Origin: Alicyclobacillus sp.
Lineage (GTDB): Bacteria > Bacillota > Bacilli > Alicyclobacillales > Alicyclobacillaceae
Direction of reading: 5' to 3'
Length of the DNA: 64,000 nucleotides
NCBI RefSeq assembly: GCF_023511815.1
Contig: NZ_JAIMAV010000001.1
Span: forward strand, 58,248 to 122,247
Part shown: positions 8,108 to 16,270 of the stretch, one piece after another
How the letters are laid out: each line of letters starts with the position of its first letter
How positions within the stretch are numbered: the first letter of the stretch is position 1
Made by a program: the position numbers and the translations under genes
Notes under the pieces: model-generated
Database searches by the model: none
The model's input: only the letters and a program-made list of their open reading frames with translations
What the model was told of the DNA's origin: nothing

Positions 8108-9745
8108 ATGGAATGGATCAGGCGGCGACAGTCGAGCGGAAACCGGTTGACGGATCTGCATCAGGAAATGTTTCACGCGGTCCGGGACCTGTACGATGGG
8201 CAGGATCCCAGGGATCTCGCCACGTACCGCCGCCGCGCCGGCGAGGTTTTGTCGGGGTATCCGGCGGCGTTGAGAGCGCGCGTGGTGACGGCGCTGGAGG
8301 CGTACATGCGGGCCCTCGGGGCGAATGAGGCGGCCCTGGCGCAGTTGGAGCGGCTGCGCGATCCGAACAGCCTGGTGGTGGTGACCGGGCAGCAGGCGGG
8401 GCTGTTCACGGGGCCGATGTACACGGCGTACAAGGCGATGAGCGCCATCGGTCTGGCGCGCCGGTTGGAGGAGGCCACCGGGCGGCCGGTGGTGCCGGTG
8501 TTCTGGGTGGCCGCGGAGGATCACGACTGGGCCGAGGTCAACCACGCGCATGTCGTGGACGGGGCGGATGAGATTCGGCGCGTGCAGCTGGCCACGCGCG
8601 TCCCCGAACGGCAGATGGTGCATCACGCGCGGCCGCGCCCGGACGAGGTGGAGCGGGTGCTCGAGGAGGTGTACTCCTGGTTGCCCGACGCCCCCGACAA
8701 GGCCCGGGTCCTCGCCCAGGTGCGGGAGGCGCACCTCCCGGAGGGGACGATGGCCGATTGGTTCGTGAGGCTGCTGTGGCAACTGGTGGAACCGTTCGGC
8801 ATTGTGGCCATCAACCCCTGCCTGCCGGCGTTGCGGGAGGTCGCCGCCTCCGTCTGGCTGCGGACCATCGAGGCGCGCGATGAGGTTCGCCAGGCGCTCG
8901 ATGCGGCCTATGACGCGGTCACGGCGCTTGGCCTGGAACCGGCGGTCATCCGGGACCCCCGCAACACGACGCTGTTCTACGTGGATGACGAGGGGCGCCG
9001 ATTCGTGCTGGAGGATGCCGGCGACGGCACGCTGGAGGCGCGCGGGCTCGGACGCTCCCAGCCGGTGGCGGCGTGGATGCGGCTGGCGGAAGACCGGCCG
9101 ACGGCGTTCAGTTCAAACGTCCTGCTGCGCCCCGTGGTGCAGGACACCCTGCTGCCGGTTTTGGCGTATGTGGGAGGGCCGGCGGAGATCGCCTATCACG
9201 CGCTGGCGCGGGGGGTGTTTCACGCGCACGGCCGGCGCGTGCCGCCGTTGGTCCTGCGGGACCGGGTTCAGGTGTACCCACCCTCCGTGGTGCGCAACAT
9301 GCAGAAGTGGCGGGTGCCGGAGGACATTCGGGACCGCGCGGTGGATCTGGTATCACCGGCGCTGGAGGGCCTCGGGGTGGAACGGGTGACGGCGGCCGTC
9401 GCGGGCTTCGCCGAGGAGAGCCAACGCCGGTGGCGGCGGTTCGCCGAGGCGCTCGGCGATCTCGGACCGCAGGTGGCCGACATCGCCCGGCGTCAGTTGG
9501 AGCGTGAGCTGGCGGGCATCGCGCGCACGGAGCGCAAGGCGCGCCGCTTGTTTGAGCAACGCCACGAGGCGCAGATCCGGCAACTGCGGCATATCGAACG
9601 CTGGCTGTGGACGGACGGGCACGCGCAGGAGCGACGGCTGTGTCCGCTGAACGTATGGACGCGGTTCGGCATGCGCTGGATGGCGGACCTGCCGTTCTGG
9701 GGTGATCCGGAGGCGGCGGGTGCGGTGTACCACGTGTCCCTGTGA
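8108..9745 (+). CDS. bshC: Bacillithiol biosynthesis cysteine-adding enzyme
   Basis: A 545-residue protein matching BshC in length (B. subtilis 539) and in the conserved VVTGQQAGLFTGP (91-103) and PVFWVAAEDHDW segments. BshC adds cysteine to glucosaminyl-malate in the last step of bacillithiol synthesis, so the organism probably uses bacillithiol as its low-molecular-weight thiol. A long Arg-rich helical region near the C-terminus (roughly 440-520) corresponds to the coiled-coil domain. The ATG at 8108 follows GAGGAGGG by ten bases; the frame stays open upstream but lacks a ribosome site. bshC directly precedes mraZ, as in B. subtilis (yllA-yllB), but here a strong terminator separates them. 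Confidence 0.93.
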   Translation: MEWIRRRQSSGNRLTDLHQEMFHAVRDLYDGQDPRDLATYRRRAGEVLSGYPAALRARVVTALEAYMRALGANEAALAQLERLRDPNSLVVVTGQQAGLFTGPMYTAYKAMSAIGLARRLEEATGRPVVPVFWVAAEDHDWAEVNHAHVVDGADEIRRVQLATRVPERQMVHHARPRPDEVERVLEEVYSWLPDAPDKARVLAQVREAHLPEGTMADWFVRLLWQLVEPFGIVAINPCLPALREVAASVWLRTIEARDEVRQALDAAYDAVTALGLEPAVIRDPRNTTLFYVDDEGRRFVLEDAGDGTLEARGLGRSQPVAAWMRLAEDRPTAFSSNVLLRPVVQDTLLPVLAYVGGPAEIAYHALARGVFHAHGRRVPPLVLRDRVQVYPPSVVRNMQKWRVPEDIRDRAVDLVSPALEGLGVERVTAAVAGFAEESQRRWRRFAEALGDLGPQVADIARRQLERELAGIARTERKARRLFEQRHEAQIRQLRHIERWLWTDGHAQERRLCPLNVWTRFGMRWMADLPFWGDPEAAGAVYHVSL

Positions 9746-9797
9746 CGAGGGATGACGGCCCACGCGGGGCCATCGAATGGGTGTCAAGGTCGGAGGG

Positions 9798-9833
9798 CCG
9801 CCCGGCGGAAGTTTCCGCCGGGTGGTCTTTTTT
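9798..9833 (+). terminator. Rho-independent terminator after bshC
   Basis: A 13-base-pair stem (9798-9810 with 9813-9825, one G-T pair) followed by TCTTTTTT. It separates the bshC transcript from the dcw cluster. Confidence 0.9.
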
Positions 9834-9932
9834 GATCTGCGGCGCAGGTGGCCGTGGGCGGCCGGAGAGTTTTTGAAAAATCGTTTGGATGGCAGCAGGA
9901 ATTTGGACGGCGGGGGCGAAAACCATAGCTCA

Positions 9933-9967
9933 GTGGTGAGTGGTGGGGGAAAGTGGGGCAAAGTGGA
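9933..9967 (+). promoter_or_regulatory. MraZ operator: four GTGG direct repeats with a 10-base period
   Basis: GTGG begins at 9933, 9943, 9953 and 9963, giving TGGTG, TGGGG, TGGGG and TGGAC units separated by exactly five bases; a further TGGGG at 9972 is off register. Known MraZ operators in E. coli and Mycoplasma are TGGGN repeats with five-base spacers upstream of mraZ, where MraZ binds and represses its own cluster. The array ends 28 bases before the mraZ GTG. A possible promoter lies just upstream (TTGGAC 9903-9908 with a poor -10 near 9924-9931), so bound MraZ would sit at or just past the transcription start. Confidence 0.75.
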
Positions 9968-9994
9968 CCGCTGGGGTGAGGTGGTGAGGGCCGC

Positions 9995-10426
9995 GTGTTC
10001 ATGGGCGAGTACCAGCACACGCTCGACGAGAAGGGGCGTGTGACGCTGCCTGTGAAGTTTCGCGACGGTCTCGGATCGTCGTTCGTGATGACGCGCGGTC
10101 TGGACACCTGTCTGTTCGTATACCCCATGTCCGAGTGGGAGACGTTAGAGGCGAAATTGAAGCGCCTGCCCATGACGCGGGCGGACGCGCGCGCGTTTGT
10201 GCGGTTCTTCTTCTCCGGGGCGACGGTGTGTGAACCGGACCGGCAGGGACGGGTGCTGATTCCCGCCGGTCTGCGGGAATACGCGAAATTGGAGCGCGAT
10301 GTCATCGTTCTCGGCGTGTCGAACCGTGTTGAAATTTGGAGCCAGGGCCTCTGGTCGGCGTATGCGGAAGAGGCGGCCCAGTCCTTCGGCGAGATCGCGG
10401 AAAAACTGGTGGACCTCGACCTGTGA
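9995..10426 (+). CDS. mraZ: Transcriptional regulator MraZ
   Basis: A 143-residue protein with the two AbrB-like MraZ half-domains: [18 protein letters not shown] at the N-terminus and the second copy around [16 protein letters not shown]. MraZ forms rings that bind the direct repeats upstream of its own gene and represses the dcw cluster. The GTG at 9995 gives the standard MFMGEYQH start and follows GAGGTGGTGAGGG. It is the first gene of the cluster and 27 bases before rsmH. Confidence 0.97.
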   Translation: MFMGEYQHTLDEKGRVTLPVKFRDGLGSSFVMTRGLDTCLFVYPMSEWETLEAKLKRLPMTRADARAFVRFFFSGATVCEPDRQGRVLIPAGLREYAKLERDVIVLGVSNRVEIWSQGLWSAYAEEAAQSFGEIAEKLVDLDL

Positions 10427-10453
10427 GCCATCGGCGCACGGCCAGAGGAGGAG

Positions 10454-11398
10454 ATGAACGGATTGTCGTTTGTGCATGTCAGCGTGCTCTTGGAAGAGAC
10501 GGTGGATCTGATGGCGCCTCGCGACGGAGGGCGGTATGTCGACTGCACCCTCGGGGGTGGCGGACACGCGCAGCGGATGTTGGAACGCAGCGCTCCGTCC
10601 GGGCGCTTGCTCGGGTTGGACCAGGACGAGGCGGCCCTTGGCGCGGCCGCGGCGCGCCTGGCCTCCTTCGGTGACCGCGTGGTGCTGATGCGGGAGAACT
10701 TTCGCCGGGTGGCGCGGTGTGTGGCGGAGGCGGGGTTTCACCCGGTGGACGGGATTGTGTTCGATCTCGGGGTGTCCTCACCCCAGTTTGACGTCGGCGA
10801 GCGGGGATTCAGCTATCGGCACGACGCCCCGCTCGACATGCGGATGGACCGCCGCCAGGTGAGAACGGCCGCCGATGTGGTCAACGAGGCGAGTGAGGAG
10901 GAACTCAGCCGCATTTTTTGGGAGTACGGCGAGGAGAAGTTCAGCCGCCGCATCGCGCGCGAGATTGTCCGCCGGCGCGCGGTGGAGGGCATCACGACGA
11001 CCGGACAACTGGCGGATCTGATCCGGGACGCCATCCCGGCCCCGGCGCGGCGCACCGGGCCGCACCCCGCCAGGCGGGTGTTCCAGGCGCTTCGCATCGC
11101 GGTCAACGATGAGCTCGGCGCCCTGGAGGAAGGGCTTGAGGGCGCGTTTTCGGTGCTGGCCCCGGGCGGACGATTGGCGGTCATCACCTTTCATTCGCTC
11201 GAGGACCGGATTGTCAAACGGCGCTTTGCGGCCTGGTGCCAGGGCTGTGTGTGTCCGCCGGATTTCCCGGTGTGCACCTGCGGCCGGACGGCGCAGGCGC
11301 GGCTGGTGACGAAACGAGCGGTGACGCCGAGCGCGCGGGAGACGGAGGCCAATCCGCGCGCCCGGTCGGCGAAGTTGCGCGTGTTGGAACGTTTGTGA
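10454..11398 (+). CDS. rsmH: 16S rRNA (cytosine(1402)-N4)-methyltransferase
   Basis: A 314-residue S-adenosylmethionine-dependent methyltransferase modifying C1402 of 16S rRNA in the decoding centre. Visible are the SAM-binding region VDCTLGGGGHAQ (about 32-43), the conserved DLGVSSPQFD segment and the C-terminal TFHSLEDRIVKRRF motif. Length is normal. The ATG at 10454 has AGAGGAGGAG immediately upstream. Always cotranscribed with mraZ and ftsL in Bacilli, as here. Confidence 0.97.
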   Translation: MNGLSFVHVSVLLEETVDLMAPRDGGRYVDCTLGGGGHAQRMLERSAPSGRLLGLDQDEAALGAAAARLASFGDRVVLMRENFRRVARCVAEAGFHPVDGIVFDLGVSSPQFDVGERGFSYRHDAPLDMRMDRRQVRTAADVVNEASEEELSRIFWEYGEEKFSRRIAREIVRRRAVEGITTTGQLADLIRDAIPAPARRTGPHPARRVFQALRIAVNDELGALEEGLEGAFSVLAPGGRLAVITFHSLEDRIVKRRFAAWCQGCVCPPDFPVCTCGRTAQARLVTKRAVTPSARETEANPRARSAKLRVLERL

Positions 11399-11416
11399 AC
11401 GAAGGAGGTCGGCACC

Positions 11417-11839
11417 ATGCAGGCAGTGAAGTGGACGGCCGCGGAGGACGCGCGGGCACGACGGCATCAGGCGCCTTCACCTCGGCAGCGGGCGGAAGAG
11501 TGGCAGCGGGCGGCCGCAAGGCCGTGGACGCATTGGGATAAAATCTCGACTCTGGGGTGCATCGCGCTTTCCGCCGCCGTCATCTGGTGGGTGGCCAGCC
11601 AGGGTGCCGCCGTACGGCAGATGAGCAACCGGATTGACCGCCTCCAGACGCAGATTCAACGCGCCACGGCGGAGAACGCGTCTCTCTCGGCTCAGGTGGA
11701 CGAGCTGAGCAAACCGGATCGGATCCTGGGCATCGCAATCAACCAGTTGCATATGCGCCACGCCAGCCCTGTGCAGATTGTCTCCGGTGCGGGGACGCAC
11801 GGACAGGGGGACGAGCCGGGTGCCAGCGCGAAACCCTGA
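11417..11839 (+). CDS. ftsL: Cell division protein FtsL
   Basis: A 140-residue bitopic membrane protein of the divisome: a basic cytoplasmic N-terminus (about 40 residues), one membrane segment (CIALSAAVIWWVASQ, about 48-63), then an extracytoplasmic coiled coil (RIDRLQTQIQRATAENASLSAQ is its core). It forms a complex with DivIB and DivIC that activates the septal synthase. Sequence conservation is poor, so the call rests on topology and position between rsmH and pbpB. The gene overlaps pbpB by 20 bases. Confidence 0.85.
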   Translation: MQAVKWTAAEDARARRHQAPSPRQRAEEWQRAAARPWTHWDKISTLGCIALSAAVIWWVASQGAAVRQMSNRIDRLQTQIQRATAENASLSAQVDELSKPDRILGIAINQLHMRHASPVQIVSGAGTHGQGDEPGASAKP

Positions 11840-14111
11840 ATCCCCGCGCGGCAGCCGCCGCCACCGGCGGCGCGTCATCTGGATGCAGGCGCTGTCGGTC
11901 CTCGCGGTCAGCGGTGTCGCCATCCGGATCCTGTACGTGCAGGGCGCGTTCGGCCCGCGGTTGTTGGCCAACGCGGCCGAGGTGCAGCGGGCGACGCAGA
12001 CGGTGATCGCGCAACGGGGAGAGCTTCTCGACCGCAACGGGCATCGGCTGGCGTACGACGTCCCGGCATTCTACCTCGACATCCGCACCGGCGCCTTCAC
12101 CGACCTGTCTCAGCTGGCCGGGCAGCTGGCGCCGATCCTCGGTGAGCCGCAGGACCAGGTGCAGAAAATTCTCGGGCGCAGCAACCGGTGGGTACGCTGG
12201 CCAAAGCCCGTTCTGCAGACCGTTCGGGATCAGATCCAGCAGACCTTCGGCACATCGCACCCGCAGGATTTCACCTTTACGCCCACCCAGGAGCGGTTTT
12301 ATCCGTACGGGGATTTCGCGTCCAACACCCTCGGGTTCGTCAATCACGACGGGGTCGGAACGGCCGGGCTGGAGGCCCAGTACAACGACGTCCTCTCCGG
12401 GGAAAACGGCGAAATCACCTATGAGAAGGACAACTGGGGCTTTCCGCTTCAGACGACCATCGAGGAGACCAAGGCTCCAAAACCCGGGCAGAACGTCGAG
12501 CTGACCCTGGATCAGACCATCCAGGGGTTCGTCGAGAGCAAGATGAACGAGCTGGTGGACAAATACCACCCGGAGCACGCGGCCATTGTCGTGACGGATC
12601 CGAACACCGGCGAGATCCTCGGCATCTCGTCAAGGCCGTCGTACAACCCGAACGACTACGCCTCCGCCGACCCCAGGGCGTTGTCGGACAACTGGGCCGT
12701 GAACGACGCGTTCGAGCCGGGGTCCACCTTCAAGGCCATCACGCTGACGGCGGGATTGGCGACGCACACCATCACCCTGGACGACACGTTCACGTCCGGC
12801 CACATCACCGTCGCCGGCCACCGCATCGGCGATTGGAACGGCAAGGGATGGGGGACCATCACCTTCCGCCAGGCCCTCGAGTACTCGAGCAATGTCGGGT
12901 TCGCCACCGTGGCGCTCAAACTGGGGTGGGACAACCTGCTGCATTACATGCAGGCCTTCGGATTTTTGAACAAGACCGGCGTGGATCTGCCGGCGGAGGC
13001 CGGGTCCATCATCTTCCCGCCGTCCTCGCGTCACCAGGTGCAGCTGGCCACCTCCGGCTTCGGCCAGGGGATTGCCGTCACGCCGATGCAGCAGATTGCC
13101 GCGTATGGCGCCATCGCGAACGGAGGCAGGCTCCTTCAACCCCATCTGGCCAAGGCGATTGTCGATCCCGACACCGGCCAAGTGGTCAAGACGTTCCAAC
13201 CGAAGGTCCTGAACCCGCAGGTGGCTCCGCCGGACGTCCTGAGGCAGGTCAGCGACACGCTGGTCCTGGACATCACCGAGGGGATTGACGGCACCGGCCG
13301 CATCCCGGGCTATGACGTGGCGGGCAAGACCGGGACCGCGAACGTGGCCGATCCGAAGACGGGCAAATATTACAGCGACCGTCTGATTGTGTCGTTCATC
13401 GGCTACGCGCCGGCGAGCCACCCGCGGTTTGAGGTGTTCGTCACCCTGTATTGGCCGAAGACGTCCCTCGACAACACCTGGGGGAGCACCATCGCCACGC
13501 CTGCCGCGCGCGACCTTCTGCAGGAGTGTCTGGAGTATGCGCACGTCCCGCCGGATCACCCGGAACAGGTGAAGGCCACCGCGACGACGGCGCAGGCGCA
13601 ACGCTATGTCGAGACACCAAATCTGTCCGGCCAGTCCCGTAAAGCCGCCGAGCAGGCGCTGGCCAAGGCGGGGCTTACGGGCCAGTTCTTCGGAAACGGG
13701 CAGACGGTGGTCCGCCAGTGGCCACAGGCTGGCATCGAGGTTCCGGCGGGGGACAAGGTCTATGTCAACCTCGGCGGAGGCCCCGGCGGCCAGGCGCTGA
13801 TGCCGGATCTGACCGGCGCGTCCATGCGCGACGCGGGGAACATCCTCGCCGCGCTGGGCGCCGAACTGGTGCCCAAGGGGTACGGCTACGCTGTGTCGCA
13901 GTCCATCCCGCCGGGAAGCCCCGTGCCGGCAGGAGCGAAGGTCACCGTCACCTTCCAACCGCCGCCCGATCCCATCGCCGCGGCCGCGGCCGCCGCGAAC
14001 GCCGCCTCGGGGAGCACCGCGAACAGCGCCGCGTCCGGGAGCACGGCCAAGGGCCCGGGCGGCACCGCGTCGGGGACCGGGGCGTCCTCGGGTGGGCCGA
14101 CAAGCCCGTAA
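11820..14111 (+). CDS. pbpB: Septal penicillin-binding protein 2B
   Basis: A 763-residue class B penicillin-binding protein (transpeptidase) that cross-links septal peptidoglycan. One N-terminal membrane segment, a dimerisation domain with RGELLDRNG, then the transpeptidase domain with nucleophile Ser 302 in GSTFK, SSN and KTGTAN. Two PASTA domains follow (near 600-730), as in B. subtilis PbpB, and a low-complexity Ala/Ser/Gly tail of about 50 residues ends the protein. The GTG at 11820 is chosen because it has CAGGGGG nine bases upstream and overlaps ftsL; a TTG at 11778 lacks one. Confidence 0.93.
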   Translation: MPARNPESPRGSRRHRRRVIWMQALSVLAVSGVAIRILYVQGAFGPRLLANAAEVQRATQTVIAQRGELLDRNGHRLAYDVPAFYLDIRTGAFTDLSQLAGQLAPILGEPQDQVQKILGRSNRWVRWPKPVLQTVRDQIQQTFGTSHPQDFTFTPTQERFYPYGDFASNTLGFVNHDGVGTAGLEAQYNDVLSGENGEITYEKDNWGFPLQTTIEETKAPKPGQNVELTLDQTIQGFVESKMNELVDKYHPEHAAIVVTDPNTGEILGISSRPSYNPNDYASADPRALSDNWAVNDAFEPGSTFKAITLTAGLATHTITLDDTFTSGHITVAGHRIGDWNGKGWGTITFRQALEYSSNVGFATVALKLGWDNLLHYMQAFGFLNKTGVDLPAEAGSIIFPPSSRHQVQLATSGFGQGIAVTPMQQIAAYGAIANGGRLLQPHLAKAIVDPDTGQVVKTFQPKVLNPQVAPPDVLRQVSDTLVLDITEGIDGTGRIPGYDVAGKTGTANVADPKTGKYYSDRLIVSFIGYAPASHPRFEVFVTLYWPKTSLDNTWGSTIATPAARDLLQECLEYAHVPPDHPEQVKATATTAQAQRYVETPNLSGQSRKAAEQALAKAGLTGQFFGNGQTVVRQWPQAGIEVPAGDKVYVNLGGGPGGQALMPDLTGASMRDAGNILAALGAELVPKGYGYAVSQSIPPGSPVPAGAKVTVTFQPPPDPIAAAAAAANAASGSTANSAASGSTAKGPGGTASGTGASSGGPTSP

Positions 14112-14167
14112 CCGGCCCGCAGACAACGCCTTCACCAGCCCGTTTCGCCGCCATCTCCCATCCTCCG

Positions 14168-14197
14168 GATGCCCGCGGGCGACCGCCCGCGGGCATC
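14168..14197 (+). terminator. Perfect 13-bp hairpin between pbpB and spoVD
   Basis: Arms 14168-14180 and 14185-14197 pair perfectly around a four-base loop. The following CCGTCTTCTAG is only weakly T-rich, so this may be a partial terminator or an RNA-stability hairpin that reduces read-through from the vegetative pbpB into the sporulation gene spoVD. Confidence 0.5.
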
Positions 14198-14264
14198 CCG
14201 TCTTCTAGTCCACGGATTGTCCGCATAGGAATGATGCAGACAAGTTGGGCAGGAGGCGACGGCT

Positions 14265-16211
14265 GTGCGAGTGACGCGGGGCATGATGCGGCGCCGCTTC
14301 TTCATCCTGATGCTGAGCCTGGTCACCGCCATCGGCGCGCTGGTGGGCCGGCTCGCGTACATTCAGGCGATCCAGTCGCCCTGGTTGCAGCAGAAGGCCT
14401 ACGACCTGTGGCGGCGGGACATCCCGCTGGAGGGCAAGCGGGGCGACATCCTGGACCGCAACGGCAAGGTATTGACGTACACCGCGACGGCGCCCACGGT
14501 CATCGCCGTTCCCAGGCAGGTGAAGGACAAGGACGCGGCCGCCCGGAAGCTGGCGTCCATTCTCGGAATGCCGGAGCAGAAGGTGCGCGACCTGCTCGGC
14601 CGCAGGCAGCTGTTGGTGTACCTCGCGCCGGGGGATCGCCGCATCACGGAGCAGCAGGCGGACCAGATCCGGGCGCTCGCCATCCCCGGCGTGTACATCA
14701 GCGAGAAGGGCAAGCGGGTGTATCCGTTTGGCACCCTCGCGGCACAGGTGCTCGGCATCACCGGGGCGGACAACCAGGGCATCACCGGAATTGAAAAAGA
14801 GTATGACAGCGTGCTGCAGGGCCGGCGCGGGTCCATCACCCTGTTCGCCCAGGCCAACGGCGAGCGCATGCCGGACACCGGGGAGCAGTACGTGCCGCCG
14901 ACGGACGGCCAGGACGTGCAGCTGACCATCGACGTGGGCATTCAGCAGTTTGTCGAGCGCGAAATGGAGCAGGCAGTCGCCGAGTACCAGCCGGACCGGG
15001 CGACGGCCATCGTCGAGGATCCGAAGACCGGGGAGATCCTCGCCATGGCGAACTATCCGAGTTTCGATCCGAACCACTGGCAGGACTTCCCGCCCAACAC
15101 CTACAACCAGAACCTGGCCATCTGGCAGACGTTCGAGCCGGGCTCCACCTTCAAGGTGGTCACCCTCTCCGCCGCTCTGCAGGAGGGCAAGGTCAACCTC
15201 AACGACCGCTTTTACGATCCCGGCTACTACGAGGTCGCCGGGCATCGCATCCGCTGCTGGAAGGCGGGCGGACACGGGTCGGAGTCGTTTCTCAACGTGG
15301 TCGAGAACTCCTGCAACCCGGGGTTCATCGCGCTCGGCGAGCGCCTCGGCAAGGAAACCCTGTTCTCGTACATCCGCCGGTTCGGGTTCGGTTCGAAGAC
15401 GGGCATCGACCTGCCGGGGGAGGGCAACGGCATCCTGTTCAAGCTGAACCAGGTGGGGCCGCTGGAATTGGCGACGACCGCGTTCGGACAGGGCGTGTCG
15501 GTGACCCCCATCCAGCAGGTGATGGCCGTCGGCGCGGTGGCCAACGGAGGGCTTCTGATGCAACCCCACGTGGTCAAGGCCATCCTCGATCATGACTCGG
15601 GCGAGGTCGTCAAGACCATCGGGCCGACGGTGGTGCGGCGGGTGATCTCGGAACAGACGGCTTCGCAGGTCCGCCAGGCGCTCGAGAGCGTTGTCGCCAA
15701 CGGCAGCGGGACCAACGCATATGTGGAGGGCTACCGGGTCGCCGGCAAGACGGGGACCGCGCAGGTGGCGAAAAACGGCCATTACGAGGCCGGCCACTAC
15801 ATCGTGTCGTTCATCGGGATGGCGCCCGCGGATGACCCGCGGCTGGTGGCGTACATCGCGATCGACAATCCGCATCCGAAGGACCGGCCGGTGTTCGGCG
15901 GCCAGATTGCGGCGCCGATTGTCGGTCGCATCCTGGCCGACAGTCTGGCGTATCTCGGTGTGCCGAAGAGCGATGACGGATTGGCGAAAAAGCCGAAGTG
16001 GAACGACACCCCGATGGTGGAGGTGCCGAACTTCGTCGGCATGACGATGGACCAGGCGCGCCGCGCCGCGCTGACCAGCGGCGCCCAGCTGCGCACGGAG
16101 GTGCACGGCAGCGGCAACTACGTGATCTGGCAGTCGCCGCAAGCAGGGCAGAAGGTGCCCGACGGATCGACCATTCGGCTGTACCTGGGAGATGTCAAAC
16201 CATCCGGTTGA
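14265..16211 (+). CDS. spoVD: Stage V sporulation protein D, class B penicillin-binding protein
   Basis: A 648-residue transpeptidase, the second PBP gene in tandem after pbpB. One N-terminal membrane segment (FILMLSLVTAIGALVGRLAYI), the RGDILDRNG motif, nucleophile Ser 294 in GSTFK, SCN and KTGTAQ, and a single C-terminal PASTA domain. Length and the single PASTA domain match B. subtilis SpoVD (which makes spore cortex with SpoVE) rather than PbpB. The GTG at 14265 has AGGAGG eight bases upstream. The assignment to cortex synthesis rests on position and domain count; I did not find a convincing mother-cell promoter in the 150-base gap upstream. Confidence 0.88.
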   Translation: MRVTRGMMRRRFFILMLSLVTAIGALVGRLAYIQAIQSPWLQQKAYDLWRRDIPLEGKRGDILDRNGKVLTYTATAPTVIAVPRQVKDKDAAARKLASILGMPEQKVRDLLGRRQLLVYLAPGDRRITEQQADQIRALAIPGVYISEKGKRVYPFGTLAAQVLGITGADNQGITGIEKEYDSVLQGRRGSITLFAQANGERMPDTGEQYVPPTDGQDVQLTIDVGIQQFVEREMEQAVAEYQPDRATAIVEDPKTGEILAMANYPSFDPNHWQDFPPNTYNQNLAIWQTFEPGSTFKVVTLSAALQEGKVNLNDRFYDPGYYEVAGHRIRCWKAGGHGSESFLNVVENSCNPGFIALGERLGKETLFSYIRRFGFGSKTGIDLPGEGNGILFKLNQVGPLELATTAFGQGVSVTPIQQVMAVGAVANGGLLMQPHVVKAILDHDSGEVVKTIGPTVVRRVISEQTASQVRQALESVVANGSGTNAYVEGYRVAGKTGTAQVAKNGHYEAGHYIVSFIGMAPADDPRLVAYIAIDNPHPKDRPVFGGQIAAPIVGRILADSLAYLGVPKSDDGLAKKPKWNDTPMVEVPNFVGMTMDQARRAALTSGAQLRTEVHGSGNYVIWQSPQAGQKVPDGSTIRLYLGDVKPSG

Positions 16212-16240
16212 TTGACAACGGCGAACCAAAGCCATAGATT
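16212..16240 (+). promoter_or_regulatory. Sigma-A promoter of the murE operon
   Basis: A perfect -35 TTGACA (16212-16217), a 17-base spacer and TAGATT (16235-16240), starting one base after the spoVD stop. It gives the mur genes a promoter independent of the sporulation gene upstream. Confidence 0.75.
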
Positions 16241-16270
16241 GGGCTTTGACAGGCGGAAGGAGGCGCGCGG

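Noticed and set aside
14198..14264. Sigma-E promoter for spoVD near CATAGGAA (14224)
   Set aside because: The -10 has two mismatches at key positions and no KMATATT-like -35 occurs at 13-15 bases.
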